A DNA stretch of 64,000 bases, from the NCBI GenBank assembly GCA_021372295.1, contig JAJFUS010000034.1, forward strand, positions 1-64,000, given 5' to 3'. The notes below the pieces were generated by a model. The model was not told the origin of the DNA, made no database searches, and worked only from the letters and a program-made list of their open reading frames with translations. Below, piece after piece: positions 25,386 through 33,924 of this stretch (its first letter is position 1; each line of letters begins with the position of its first letter). This stretch comes from a bacterium. GTDB lineage: Bacteria > Armatimonadota > UBA5829. The position numbers and the translations under genes are program-made.

Positions 25386-26486
25386 ATGGCGACCAGAAAG
25401 CTGATTAAGGGCAATGCAGCTATCTGCTACGGAGCCGTCGCAGCGAGGTGCGATGCGTTCTTCGGCTACCCGATCACTCCGCAAAACGAAGTGCCCGAGT
25501 ATATGTCCGAACTGATGCCCGCCAATAAGGGCGTGTTCATACAGGCCGAAAGCGAAGTCTCGGCAATCAATATGGTCTACGGCGCGGCCTGCGCCGGAAA
25601 ACGAGCGATGACGTCGTCATCAAGTCCGGGGGTCAGCCTCAAACAGGAGGGAATCTCCTACATCGCGGCTTGCGAGCTGCCATGCGTGGTCGTAAACGTG
25701 CAGCGCGGTGGGCCGGGGCTGGGCAATACGCTGCCGGGCCAGGCGGATTATTTCCAGGCCGTGAAGGGCGGCGGGCACGGCGACTACAAACTGCTCGTGC
25801 TGGCGCCGTGGAGTGGGCAGGAGTGCTATGAGTTTATGCCGCTGGCGTTCGATCTGGCAGACAAATACCGTAACCCGGCAATGATCCTGACCGACGCGAT
25901 TATCGGCCAGATGCTCGAACCCGTGAATATGCACGGCAACTTCGAGATCGTCGAATACCCCAAGACTTGGGCAACCAACGGCGCGCGAGGCCGCGCTCAC
26001 AATATTATCAACTCGCTTTGGATCGACCCGGAGGTTATGGAAGGCCTCAATCATCGCATCCAGGCAAAATACGCGGCGGCGCAACAGCATGAAGTCAGAT
26101 TCCACGAGTATATGACCGACGACGCCGAGCTGGTGATAGTCGCTTACGGCAGCCCCGCAAGGATTTGCCGGACGGTCGTTGATCTGGCTCGCGAAGAGGG
26201 CATGCGCGTAGGGCTTTTCAGACCTATCACGCTGTTCCCATTCCCGAGTGTGCAAATCGCCGACCTCGCGGGCAGCAACAAGCGGTTCCTGGTGGTCGAG
26301 ATGAGTCACGGTCAGATGGTTGAGGACGTGCGTCTTGCGGTGAACGGCAAGGCTGAAGTCGAGTTTTACGGCAGGAGCGGCGGAGCTGTTCCCACCCCGA
26401 CAGAAATCCTTAACGTAGTGCGCGCGAGTTTCGGTAAACCGCCGGTGGTCTCGCATTACGGCACTCGAAAGGAGGCGACAAGCTGA
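25386..26486 (+). CDS. korA: 2-oxoacid:ferredoxin oxidoreductase, alpha subunit
   Basis: 366 residues. Pyrimidine-binding and core domains of the pyruvate:ferredoxin oxidoreductase superfamily: GNAAICYGAV, FFGYPITPQNEVPEY, a QAESEVSAINMVYGAA segment, MTSSSSPGVSLKQEG and VVNVQRGGPGLGNTLPGQAD. The four-gene order delta-alpha-beta-gamma is that of 2-oxoglutarate (Kor) or branched-chain (Vor) enzymes; which 2-oxoacid is used cannot be fixed from sequence. The enzyme makes an acyl-CoA and reduced ferredoxin, the reductant for NfnAB encoded upstream. The stop overlaps the korB start. Confidence 0.93.
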   Translation: MATRKLIKGNAAICYGAVAARCDAFFGYPITPQNEVPEYMSELMPANKGVFIQAESEVSAINMVYGAACAGKRAMTSSSSPGVSLKQEGISYIAACELPCVVVNVQRGGPGLGNTLPGQADYFQAVKGGGHGDYKLLVLAPWSGQECYEFMPLAFDLADKYRNPAMILTDAIIGQMLEPVNMHGNFEIVEYPKTWATNGARGRAHNIINSLWIDPEVMEGLNHRIQAKYAAAQQHEVRFHEYMTDDAELVIVAYGSPARICRTVVDLAREEGMRVGLFRPITLFPFPSVQIADLAGSNKRFLVVEMSHGQMVEDVRLAVNGKAEVEFYGRSGGAVPTPTEILNVVRASFGKPPVVSHYGTRKEATS

Positions 26487-27220
26487 TGCAGAAAGTTTTT
26501 GAGCGACCCAGGGGTCTTACCGATACCGAGTTTGCGTACTGCGCGGGATGTCACCATTCCACGATCCACAGAATGATCGCCGAGACTATGGACGAACTCG
26601 ACATTATCCATCAGACCATCGGCGTATGCCCGGTGGGCTGCGCGGTGTTTATGTATGATTATATGTCCTGCGACATTATTGAGGCCGCTCACGGCAGAGC
26701 GCCCGCGGTTGCCACAGGAGTCAAGCGAACATTGCCGGATCGAGTGGTGTTTTCGTATCAAGGCGACGGCGATCTGGCGTCTATCGGGACTGCGGAGATT
26801 GTCCACGCGGCGGCTCGCGGCGAAAACATATCCGTAATCTTTATCAACAACACGACTTACGGCATGACCGGCGGCCAAATGGCTCCGACCACTCTCATCG
26901 GCCAGAAAACGACCACCTGCCCATCGGGACGAGACCCGCATGTGAACGGCTATCCGATTCGCATCTGTGAAATGCTCGCAACGCTCGACGGTCCGTCTTA
27001 CCTGGAAAGGGTCGCGCCGACAAGTCCCGCCGGTCTGATAACGACCAAGAAGGCCATCAAGAAGGCATTCCAGAACCAGATCGACGGCAAGGGATTCTCG
27101 CTGGTTGAAGTATTGAGCAATTGCCCGACGCAGTGGCGAATGACCCCTATCGAGACATTCAAACACATCGATGAGAATATGGCCAAGACATTCCCGCCGG
27201 GAGTATATAAAGACAGGTGA
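26486..27220 (+). CDS. korB: 2-oxoacid:ferredoxin oxidoreductase, beta subunit
   Basis: 244 residues, the thiamine diphosphate-binding subunit. CAGCHHSTIHRMIAE and VCPVGCAVF supply cysteines and the start of the cofactor fold; the GDGDLASIG...NNTTYGMTGGQ stretch is the typical TPP/magnesium site. It works with KorA. It starts inside the last base of korA. An 88-base gap with a strong inverted repeat separates it from korC. Confidence 0.94.
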   Translation: MQKVFERPRGLTDTEFAYCAGCHHSTIHRMIAETMDELDIIHQTIGVCPVGCAVFMYDYMSCDIIEAAHGRAPAVATGVKRTLPDRVVFSYQGDGDLASIGTAEIVHAAARGENISVIFINNTTYGMTGGQMAPTTLIGQKTTTCPSGRDPHVNGYPIRICEMLATLDGPSYLERVAPTSPAGLITTKKAIKKAFQNQIDGKGFSLVEVLSNCPTQWRMTPIETFKHIDENMAKTFPPGVYKDR

Positions 27221-27226
27221 CAGGTG

Positions 27227-27296
27227 TTAGGTTACAGGTTACAAAAAAGAGGCGCATTGCGAACTCATAACCTGTACCATGTAACCTGTAACCTAA
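27227..27296. repeat. Perfect 16-bp inverted repeat between korB and korC
   Basis: TTAGGTTACAGGTTAC (27227-27242) and GTAACCTGTAACCTAA (27281-27296) enclose 38 bases. The flanks also repeat ACAGGT several times. It interrupts an otherwise tightly packed operon. No protein is coded here. Confidence 0.8.
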
Positions 27297-27308
27297 AAAG
27301 GTGATATT

Positions 27309-27845
27309 ATGCATCAAGAAGTACGAATAGCAGGCATGGGCGGCCAGGGGATTATGATTATCGGTCAGCTTCTGGCGCACGCTACCGTGCTTGAAGATAG
27401 AAACGTAGTGTGGTTCCCCGCTTACGGCCCCGAGACTCGAGGAGGGACGGTGGACTGCACGATAATCATGTCGAGTGAGGAAATCGGCTCACCGGTGTCG
27501 TCATCGCCGCACACCTTGATTGCACTCAATCAACTGCTGCTGGACAAATTCGCGCCGTCTGTGCGGCGAGAAGGATTGATTATGGTCAACACATCGCTTG
27601 CCGCTGCACCCGATTATCGCGACGATTGCCATATAGTCGAAATCGCGGCCAACGATGTAGCTGAGAAACTCGGAAGCGCCAAGGCGGCGAATATGGTGAT
27701 GCTGGGTGCATACGTTCAGCTTGTAAAGCCCGTGGCGCTGGAGTCGGTGAAAGAGTGCATGACGGAAGTGCTGCCGAAACGCAATCACAAGTTCATTCCG
27801 CTCAATGTCTCAGCGCTGGAGAAAGGCGCAGAAATTATAAGTTAA
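27309..27845 (+). CDS. korC: 2-oxoacid:ferredoxin oxidoreductase, gamma subunit
   Basis: 178 residues. MGGQGIMIIGQLLAHA at the N terminus, and AYGPETRGGTVDCTIIMS with the glycine-rich turn, are the conserved CoA/TPP-domain-III features of gamma subunits. It completes the korDABC set. AAAGGTG precedes the ATG. No T-run terminator with a stem is seen after it, only a T-rich tract at 27846-27860. Confidence 0.93.
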   Translation: MHQEVRIAGMGGQGIMIIGQLLAHATVLEDRNVVWFPAYGPETRGGTVDCTIIMSSEEIGSPVSSSPHTLIALNQLLLDKFAPSVRREGLIMVNTSLAAAPDYRDDCHIVEIAANDVAEKLGSAKAANMVMLGAYVQLVKPVALESVKECMTEVLPKRNHKFIPLNVSALEKGAEIIS

Positions 27846-27980
27846 TTTTTTTCTTACCACAAAAAAGGGTTTCTCAGACCTTAGCGCGAATTAAATGCTC
27901 ATGAGTCGCTTTCGTGATTAAAGGAAGTGGCTTGTAGTTCTGCCCTACATTATTTAGTGATTTTAATGGAGGACAAGAAA

Positions 27981-28787
27981 GTGGCTGGAAACGACGCTTT
28001 TGGAACTGCAAGAACCGCACTGGCTGAGAAGAGACACGACGACGCAATCGATTTGCTGACGGACATCCTCAGCGAGTCGCCCGACAACTCTCAGATACTC
28101 TCGATGCTGGGCGCGGCATACGCCGAAGCGGGTGACTACGCCCAGGCTCTTACGCATTTCAGCAAAGCCCTCGCAATCACGCCAAGCGCAAGGAATCACT
28201 TCAATGTCGCCATAGCGCACAGAATGCAAGGTGACCTAGAGCAGGCTGAAGCATATCTGTGCTCGGCGCTTGAGATCGACCCTGAATATGAGCGCGCAAA
28301 AGACATGCTCTCAGAAATAAAGAAAGCACAATCCGTTTCTTTCGAGCATTTGATGAGCATTGTTCCAGAGCCTATCAGATTGGCTGAACAAACTTCGCAT
28401 CTTCATGGTGATTCCGCTTCTATCGCGTCTCAATTCGGCGACCCATCTTGCTCGTCCGTTCCATACACCGATCCACCCAGAGCAGTCCAGCAAGAAGACT
28501 GGGGCAAACTCATTCCCGGCGGAATCATGGTCGGGCTGGGAGGAATGATTTTATGGGTCGGATGGGCATCAGCAATATTCAATGTGATCGGCGGAGTTGC
28601 AGGGGGCATTGTCGGGTTTGTTGTTGCGCTCGCATGTGTGCTGTTTTTCTGCAAGTGGCTTGCTGAAAGCGCCGGAGAGCTTGAGACCCATCACTGGATC
28701 ATTATGATACTTATCACCGGCCTGATACCATCTCTGCTGATAATAAAAGGGCTCGATCTGCTGATGCAGGGTTATTACGGCAGTTAG
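27981..28787 (+). CDS. TPR-repeat membrane protein
   Basis: 268 residues. About three tetratricopeptide repeats (residues 12-115; AIDLLTDILSESPDN, YAQALTHFSKALAITP, QAEAYLCSALEIDPEY) are followed by a 75-residue linker and two or three hydrophobic segments in the C-terminal 100 residues. The repeats are probably cytosolic and serve to bind partners. I choose GTG 27981, since GGAGG lies 8 bases upstream; ATG 27966 has none. It is transcribed apart from korC. Function unknown. Confidence 0.82.
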   Translation: MAGNDAFGTARTALAEKRHDDAIDLLTDILSESPDNSQILSMLGAAYAEAGDYAQALTHFSKALAITPSARNHFNVAIAHRMQGDLEQAEAYLCSALEIDPEYERAKDMLSEIKKAQSVSFEHLMSIVPEPIRLAEQTSHLHGDSASIASQFGDPSCSSVPYTDPPRAVQQEDWGKLIPGGIMVGLGGMILWVGWASAIFNVIGGVAGGIVGFVVALACVLFFCKWLAESAGELETHHWIIMILITGLIPSLLIIKGLDLLMQGYYGS

Positions 28788-28888
28788 GCATGCGCAACGC
28801 ACACGCGGTAGACATAGAGCCGCCATAGGCATTTGTCGAGAAACGTGCTCGAAGCATTCAGTTTCCGCACTTATAAGTTTGCGACGAG

Positions 28889-31800
28889 CTACTCCACACT
28901 CCCACCTTTGCGTCCTTCCAGACTCGACATCTCCAACGCCTCGGCAGCCTCCTGGCGCGCCTGCTTCTGACCCTGATAGCGCTCCTTGACCTGCCACATG
29001 AAATTCACGATCTTCGCGTCACGCGAGGAATCCACGAACCCATCGTAGTCCAGGTTCAGATACGGTATATTGTTGTGCCGGCGCCTCAAGCTCTGGCTCA
29101 AGGCCGTAACAGTATTACCGGGCATACAGTTGAATGGAATCACGCTCACGATCCCCGCAAGCCCGCGTCTTGCGAAGTCTTCGCTCTTGCCCATCGAGCA
29201 GATAGCCTCACCGCCGAAGTTGTGGTCAACGTATTTCGACCCGAGCTCGATCACTGTAGCCGACTCAATATCATCGTAGCCGTCGAGGAAAGGCAGGGTC
29301 GAGTGATAGAGCGCGTGCTCGTCCTTGTGAGCCAACCTGGCGTTGACCCAGTGCGCGGTGAACGACTTAAGCTCGTCGAGAGTGATTCCGCCCTCATGGA
29401 GCCTGTCACCGGAAAGAATCTTGCCGATAAAGTTGGCATAACTGAAAAACTCAGTCATCGGGGCAAGCCACGTCTCCGCGCCTTGCTCTTCGAGCTTCTT
29501 GAGGACATCCTGATTCGCGCCGTCATGGAGTCTCACATAGAACTCGCCGACCACCCCCACCAGCGGCCTCTCCTCTTTGCGCATCGGGATTCGCGAGAAG
29601 TCTTCCTGAGCGCGGCGAAGAAGTTCTTCGAACTCGTCGAGGTGCTTCGTATTGGCGATAACCTTTAGCTTCGTGCGTTCGACCCTCTCCTTATGAGCAG
29701 GAATCATCGAGATTACCTTCTGCAGATACCTCTCGAATAGAGCCTCGCTGTCACCCTTATTGATCTCGTAAGGCCGCGTCCGCTGCATCATCTTGAACAA
29801 GAGGTCGTGGCACATTATGCCGTCCCAGACGACCAGCGCAAACATTATTCCAAGCCCGCCATGCTCGCTTTTTGAGCCGAGAGTGACTATATCGACATTC
29901 TCACACCCCATTTTGTCGAGTATGCGGCGCTGGAGCATGCTGTACATCCCGAACCGGCACGGCCCCTCGGAGTTGCCCTGGAAGAATGCCTCCTTCGCCG
30001 GGTCGAAATCCGGCTGCTGCACTCGATAGAGCATGTCCTCGGTGGTCATGAGAGCCGGCAGGCATACGTCCTCGCTGATTGCTTTGCGACCCAGGTTAAG
30101 GCCAATGTCCGGCGAGCGAGGGATCGTCTCTGCGTCGATGCCGTAAGCCCGCATGCCCGCCGCCAAAATTCTAGCGGACTCATTCGCGTAAGGAATCCAC
30201 AATCTGCGGCCTTTGAGACGGGTAATCGGAACGTCGTCGCTGCGAATTTCATCGGACTCTTTAGTCGCACCCTTGCTTGCTGTATCGGCAAACGCCTCGA
30301 TTCGAGTGATGACGCCCGCGTCGGCTGTGTGTTCGTCGATCTGCATCATATAGCACGGCTCGCCGATTTCGTCCTTAAAGAACGGGTTGCCGAACGAGTC
30401 CGGCCCGCACGCGAAGTATGTCAGCACAACGGCCTTCAGGCGCGAATCATGCCGGATAAGCCTCGCCGCCATCAGCTTTTTCTGGATTTGGCGAGAGTAT
30501 GTGTTGGGCCAATGGTCGGATATATCGGCAGCCTCCAGAGGCAGGAAGTCCTGCGGAATCGCAAGTATGCCGAGGTCTTGAATCTTTTTGCCAATGTCCA
30601 TGTTGAGCGCGGGATCCCAGAGAGTGTAGGGCCGTCCGATCACGATAAACGCCATCTGATCCTTGGGCAGATTCGCGAGCACTTCCGACCCGCGCTTCTC
30701 CTGCCATTTTCTGAACTCGCCAAGCACATTCAAGCCGACTTCCAGCGCCTCTCTCGACTCCTTTGCCGATTTGCCAAGCTCTTTTCCGACCTGGGCAAAC
30801 GTCTTCTCCAAGTGTTTGCGACCGCGCTTGAAGTGCAAAGCAGGCGCGATATGCTTGATCCCGCGCTCGGTAACACCCACGCATGAGGATATTACATCCG
30901 GCGCAGCCTGCAGATATGGACAGGTCTGAGCCTGGCGCATGTTGGGGTTGGGCTGCTCGGTCGAAATGATTCGCGGCGCGAATATGACATCCACACCCTT
31001 CTCAATCAAGTCCATATAATGGCCATGCGCGACCTTAAACGGAAAACACGGCTCGCCAATTGCCGCGTCCAAGCCCATCTCGACGATCCGCTTATTGGTC
31101 TGATCGCTTACCACGACCTCGAACCCAAGTTCACCCAGGAAAGCGTTGTAGAGCGGGAACAACTCACTGAACATGAGTCCCCGCGGCACACCGATTCGAA
31201 GCCCGCCTGCCGGTCGCGAAGGCTTGTAAGCATCCAGCATCATACGTTCGCGCTCGGCAAACAGATCAGGCAGATGCTCGCCCAAATTCTTCTTTTGGAC
31301 TGCGCTGAACTTCTCGCAGCGGTCGTTGTAGAAGTATTTGGGGCCGTCGGTCATCTTAAAAGTGTTGACATCGCACCGGTTTGCGCAGCCTTTGCACTCG
31401 AACGATGTGATTTCATACTCCGCCGCCGCGATTTTGTCGAACCCGCGGAATGTGGGAATTTCGGGGTTCGCCATATACGCGAGCCTCGCAGCGCCGACAG
31501 CGCCCGTAATGTGCGGGTACGGCGGCACGACAATCTTTCGCCCGAGAGCGGTCTCGTACGCGGCGATCATGCCCTTGTTGAACGCGACAGCACCCTGGAA
31601 CGCCACTTTTTTGCCGATCTCGCGGCTGGCGACGTTCTTATGCAGGTAATTCTTGACACTGGCGAGGCAGATTCCCGCTGCAAGGTCGGCGGCAGGGACG
31701 TTGTTCTGCTGATAATAGACCATTGCAGACTCAGAGAAGACTGTGCACGTCCAGTCCAGATCGGGCGGGCGGGTATTGCCCAGCGCCAGATCGCCGAACT

Positions 31801-33226
31801 CCTCCAAAGGCACGCCCAGCCTGGCGGCCTGCTTCTCCAGGAAAGCACCCGTTCCAGCGGCGCATGCCTTGTTCATCTCAAAATCTATGATGACGTCGCC
31901 GTCGAGGCGTATATACTTGCTGTCCTGGCCGCCTATCTCGAAGATCGTGTCGATATCGTCGGAGTACGACTGCGCGCCGGACGCCTGCGCGGTGATCTCG
32001 TTGCGAATGAGGTCGGCCCCAATGTAATCGCCGGTGAGGTATCGACCCGAGCCGGTGGTCGCCGCCGCGATCTTGCCGATCTTGAACCCCGCGTTCTCTA
32101 CCTGTCGATTGATAGTCGCAAGGGTATCGCGAACCGCCGCCAGCGGGTCGCCGTCGGTGCGCCTGTAGTATGCCGCCAGCACGTGAAACTTTCCGTCGAT
32201 TTCCGTCACCAGCGCGGCCTTGGTGCTCACCGACCCGATGTCCACACCCAGCGCAGCGCGCTCGATATCCCTCGGAAGGTTCGCGGTCAGCGCCGTAATC
32301 TGTGAGCTGAGGTCGCCCTTGTTGCTCTCCCAGAGGATTTCGGACTCTTCAATGCGGATCGGCTCCGCGCCGGGATACTCCAGAGGCTTCTTGAGATGCT
32401 CTTCAAGCGTATCTATTGCGGTTTGGATGTCCACCACTGACTCAGCCCGCAGCGCAGCGCCAATAGCTCCAAGAGTGCGATTGTGCTCAGGCACGAAAAG
32501 CCTGCCGCCAAGTTCGAGCTCTTCCGACATATATTTCACGACCGCCGGGTTCTCGGAAACTCCGCCTATGAACGCGATTTTATCGCGAAATTCTTTGCCG
32601 CGCGCGATCGCTGAGCGATAATTCCGACTAATAGCCTGGTGGATGCCCGCCGCGATACGGTCGCGAGGAGTGCCTTTTTGATATAAGTGCGTAATGTCGC
32701 TTTCGGTAAAAACGGCACATCGGCCCGATAGACTCGCCGGGCTTTCGGTCTCCAGCGCAACCTTTGCGAACTCCTCGATGGACGAATAATTCAACCGCCT
32801 TGCCATGTGATCGAGGAATGAACCACTGCCGGAAGCGCACTTATTGCCGAGGTTTGAGTCTTCCACCAGAAGCCTGCCGCTTATGGCATCGCGCTCGAAG
32901 AGGAGATACTTCTGAGACTCGCGACCCATCTCGATCACCGTGCGCACTTCGGGGTACAGCCGGTCAATAGCCGCCGCAAGAGCGTTCGGCTCGTGGATCG
33001 CATCAACCCCTACCAGGTCGCGCAGAGTGGCCGCTCCACCGCCAGTCGCGCCCATATACACGTCACCTGAGGTTTGAGCGAGTATATTCTCCAGTATTTC
33101 CTTGACCCGCCTGATCGGCTGTCCCTGAATGCGCGCGATCTTAAGCGGTTCGACCGAGCCGTCGCCACGAATGATTACTGTCTTGACAGTGTCAGACCCT
33201 ACATCAAATCCAACTCGTGTGGACAT
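28889..33226 (-). CDS. Giant acyl-CoA dehydratase activase-related protein (two BcrAD/BadFG ATPase domains plus HgdB-like region)
   Basis: 1445 residues. Two ASKHA ATPase domains stand in tandem: residues 1-280 (VGFDVGSDTVKTVII, NKCASGSGSFLDHMARRL) and about 340-590 (GVDIGSVSTKAALVT, EIGGQDSKYIRLD, NKACAAGTGAFLEKQAARL). The cysteine in each NK.CA.G.G motif is the kind that holds the [4Fe-4S] cluster in HgdC-type activators. Next come a cysteine-containing linker (FECKGCANRCDVNTF), a DUF2229 region (GVPRGLMFSELFPLYNAFLG) and an HgdB-like C-terminal region. Known activators use ATP to send a low-potential electron to 2-hydroxyacyl-CoA dehydratases; no separate dehydratase genes are here. AGGAGG precedes the ATG. 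It has its own promoter at 33321. Confidence 0.92.
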   Translation of the reverse strand: MSTRVGFDVGSDTVKTVIIRGDGSVEPLKIARIQGQPIRRVKEILENILAQTSGDVYMGATGGGAATLRDLVGVDAIHEPNALAAAIDRLYPEVRTVIEMGRESQKYLLFERDAISGRLLVEDSNLGNKCASGSGSFLDHMARRLNYSSIEEFAKVALETESPASLSGRCAVFTESDITHLYQKGTPRDRIAAGIHQAISRNYRSAIARGKEFRDKIAFIGGVSENPAVVKYMSEELELGGRLFVPEHNRTLGAIGAALRAESVVDIQTAIDTLEEHLKKPLEYPGAEPIRIEESEILWESNKGDLSSQITALTANLPRDIERAALGVDIGSVSTKAALVTEIDGKFHVLAAYYRRTDGDPLAAVRDTLATINRQVENAGFKIGKIAAATTGSGRYLTGDYIGADLIRNEITAQASGAQSYSDDIDTIFEIGGQDSKYIRLDGDVIIDFEMNKACAAGTGAFLEKQAARLGVPLEEFGDLALGNTRPPDLDWTCTVFSESAMVYYQQNNVPAADLAAGICLASVKNYLHKNVASREIGKKVAFQGAVAFNKGMIAAYETALGRKIVVPPYPHITGAVGAARLAYMANPEIPTFRGFDKIAAAEYEITSFECKGCANRCDVNTFKMTDGPKYFYNDRCEKFSAVQKKNLGEHLPDLFAERERMMLDAYKPSRPAGGLRIGVPRGLMFSELFPLYNAFLGELGFEVVVSDQTNKRIVEMGLDAAIGEPCFPFKVAHGHYMDLIEKGVDVIFAPRIISTEQPNPNMRQAQTCPYLQAAPDVISSCVGVTERGIKHIAPALHFKRGRKHLEKTFAQVGKELGKSAKESREALEVGLNVLGEFRKWQEKRGSEVLANLPKDQMAFIVIGRPYTLWDPALNMDIGKKIQDLGILAIPQDFLPLEAADISDHWPNTYSRQIQKKLMAARLIRHDSRLKAVVLTYFACGPDSFGNPFFKDEIGEPCYMMQIDEHTADAGVITRIEAFADTASKGATKESDEIRSDDVPITRLKGRRLWIPYANESARILAAGMRAYGIDAETIPRSPDIGLNLGRKAISEDVCLPALMTTEDMLYRVQQPDFDPAKEAFFQGNSEGPCRFGMYSMLQRRILDKMGCENVDIVTLGSKSEHGGLGIMFALVVWDGIMCHDLLFKMMQRTRPYEINKGDSEALFERYLQKVISMIPAHKERVERTKLKVIANTKHLDEFEELLRRAQEDFSRIPMRKEERPLVGVVGEFYVRLHDGANQDVLKKLEEQGAETWLAPMTEFFSYANFIGKILSGDRLHEGGITLDELKSFTAHWVNARLAHKDEHALYHSTLPFLDGYDDIESATVIELGSKYVDHNFGGEAICSMGKSEDFARRGLAGIVSVIPFNCMPGNTVTALSQSLRRRHNNIPYLNLDYDGFVDSSRDAKIVNFMWQVKERYQGQKQARQEAAEALEMSSLEGRKGGSVE

Positions 33227-33320
33227 AGGAATTTCCTCCTAAAGCGTCGCCCTGCCAGAGGGAGTCGAGAGAGGCTTCAGTGAAGTTTACCCATACCTGA
33301 AACGCTTTCACTTCATCATT

Positions 33321-33349
33321 AGTATATTGCGCTTAGCCGCTACAGTCAA
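33321..33349 (-). promoter_or_regulatory. Sigma-70 promoter of the activase gene
   Basis: On the minus strand: TTGACT, 17 bases, TATACT. The 5' UTR is about 90 bases. It lies between crcB and the activase gene, so the two need not be co-transcribed. Confidence 0.75.
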
Positions 33350-33359
33350 GACTTGCAGG

Positions 33360-33737
33360 TTAAAGCGCTCGTCCGACAAGCACTCCGGCCACAAGCGCGA
33401 CCACTCCCAGTAAGACCTGCCCCGCGACGTTACCGACGGCCAGGAACCACTGCTGAGTGTGCAAAAGCTTTGCGGTATCGAACGTGAAAGTGGAAAACGT
33501 GGTAAACGCACCCATAAACCCGACAAGCAGTATTGTGCGCGTTTCGGGAGTCAAATTGAGCTTGGACTGAGCAGAGGTATACAACAGCCCGAAAAAGAAG
33601 CTGCCTATAATGTTGACGGCAAGCGTTCCAAGAGGAATCGGGCCACCTTTGAGCTTGGATGCCAGTTCACAAACAGCGAACCGGCTCACAGTGCCGCATG
33701 CGCCCGCAAGCGACAGCCAGAGAATCTTTTGAAGCAT
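33360..33737 (-). CDS. crcB: Fluoride channel CrcB/Fluc
   Basis: 125 residues with four membrane segments, the usual size of a dual-topology fluoride channel subunit. The GGACGTVSRF-like start (AGACGTVSRFAV), GTLAVNIIGSFFFG and GFMGAFTTFSTF motifs are those of the family. It exports fluoride by channel flow as a dimer. A single copy is present here, so it should form homodimers. A fluoride riboswitch sits in its leader (33771), which supports the call strongly. The ATG at 33737 follows a GGGAG site. Confidence 0.96.
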   Translation of the reverse strand: MLQKILWLSLAGACGTVSRFAVCELASKLKGGPIPLGTLAVNIIGSFFFGLLYTSAQSKLNLTPETRTILLVGFMGAFTTFSTFTFDTAKLLHTQQWFLAVGNVAGQVLLGVVALVAGVLVGRAL

Positions 33738-33770
33738 GATCCGATGGGTCTCCCTGCAATGTTTGTCATT

Positions 33771-33817
33771 GTAGGAGTCATCAGCCCTGTCGGGCGGTTC
33801 AAGGCGGACCCCATCGC
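33771..33817 (-). promoter_or_regulatory. Fluoride riboswitch (crcB motif)
   Basis: On the minus strand the RNA begins GGCGATGGGGTCCGCC, continues through AACCGCCCGACAGGGC and ends CTGATGACTCCTAC. The GGCGATGG start, the GCC...GGC stem and the CTGATGACTCCTAC end are the hallmark of the crcB-motif aptamer. It lies between the promoter and crcB, 33 bases before the start codon. Since no clear T-run follows, control may be at translation start. Confidence 0.93.
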
Positions 33818-33825
33818 CACATATA

Positions 33826-33853
33826 TTATACCATACAGCCTGCGGTGGTTAAC
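33826..33853 (-). promoter_or_regulatory. Promoter of the crcB leader
   Basis: On the minus strand TGGTATAAT is an extended -10 directly upstream of the riboswitch. TTAACC, 16 bases before it, could be a -35. The GTTAAC at 33848-33853 is shared with the divergent promoter. Confidence 0.55.
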
Positions 33854-33875
33854 AATGCCCCTTGAGTGGTATAAT
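33849..33875 (+). promoter_or_regulatory. Promoter of the translin-family gene
   Basis: TTAACA, 15 bases, TATAAT with an extended TGG before the -10. It leads to the GTG start at 33925. Confidence 0.55.
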
Positions 33876-33924
33876 TGCCTCGTCAATAACTATGGGGCCC
33901 AGGCTCTTGGATTGAGAGGACACT

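Noticed and set aside
25176-27845. Assignment of korDABC to pyruvate oxidation
   Set aside because: The four-gene delta-alpha-beta-gamma order and the alpha-subunit motifs fit Kor/Vor better than pyruvate enzymes; the substrate is left open.
27927-27980. Longer start for the TPR protein (27927 or ATG 27966)
   Set aside because: Neither has a ribosome-binding site; GTG 27981 has GGAGG at 8 bases.
31019-32305. 428-codon open frame on the + strand inside the activase gene
   Set aside because: It is antisense to the second ATPase domain, whose motifs are plain; no ribosome site precedes it.
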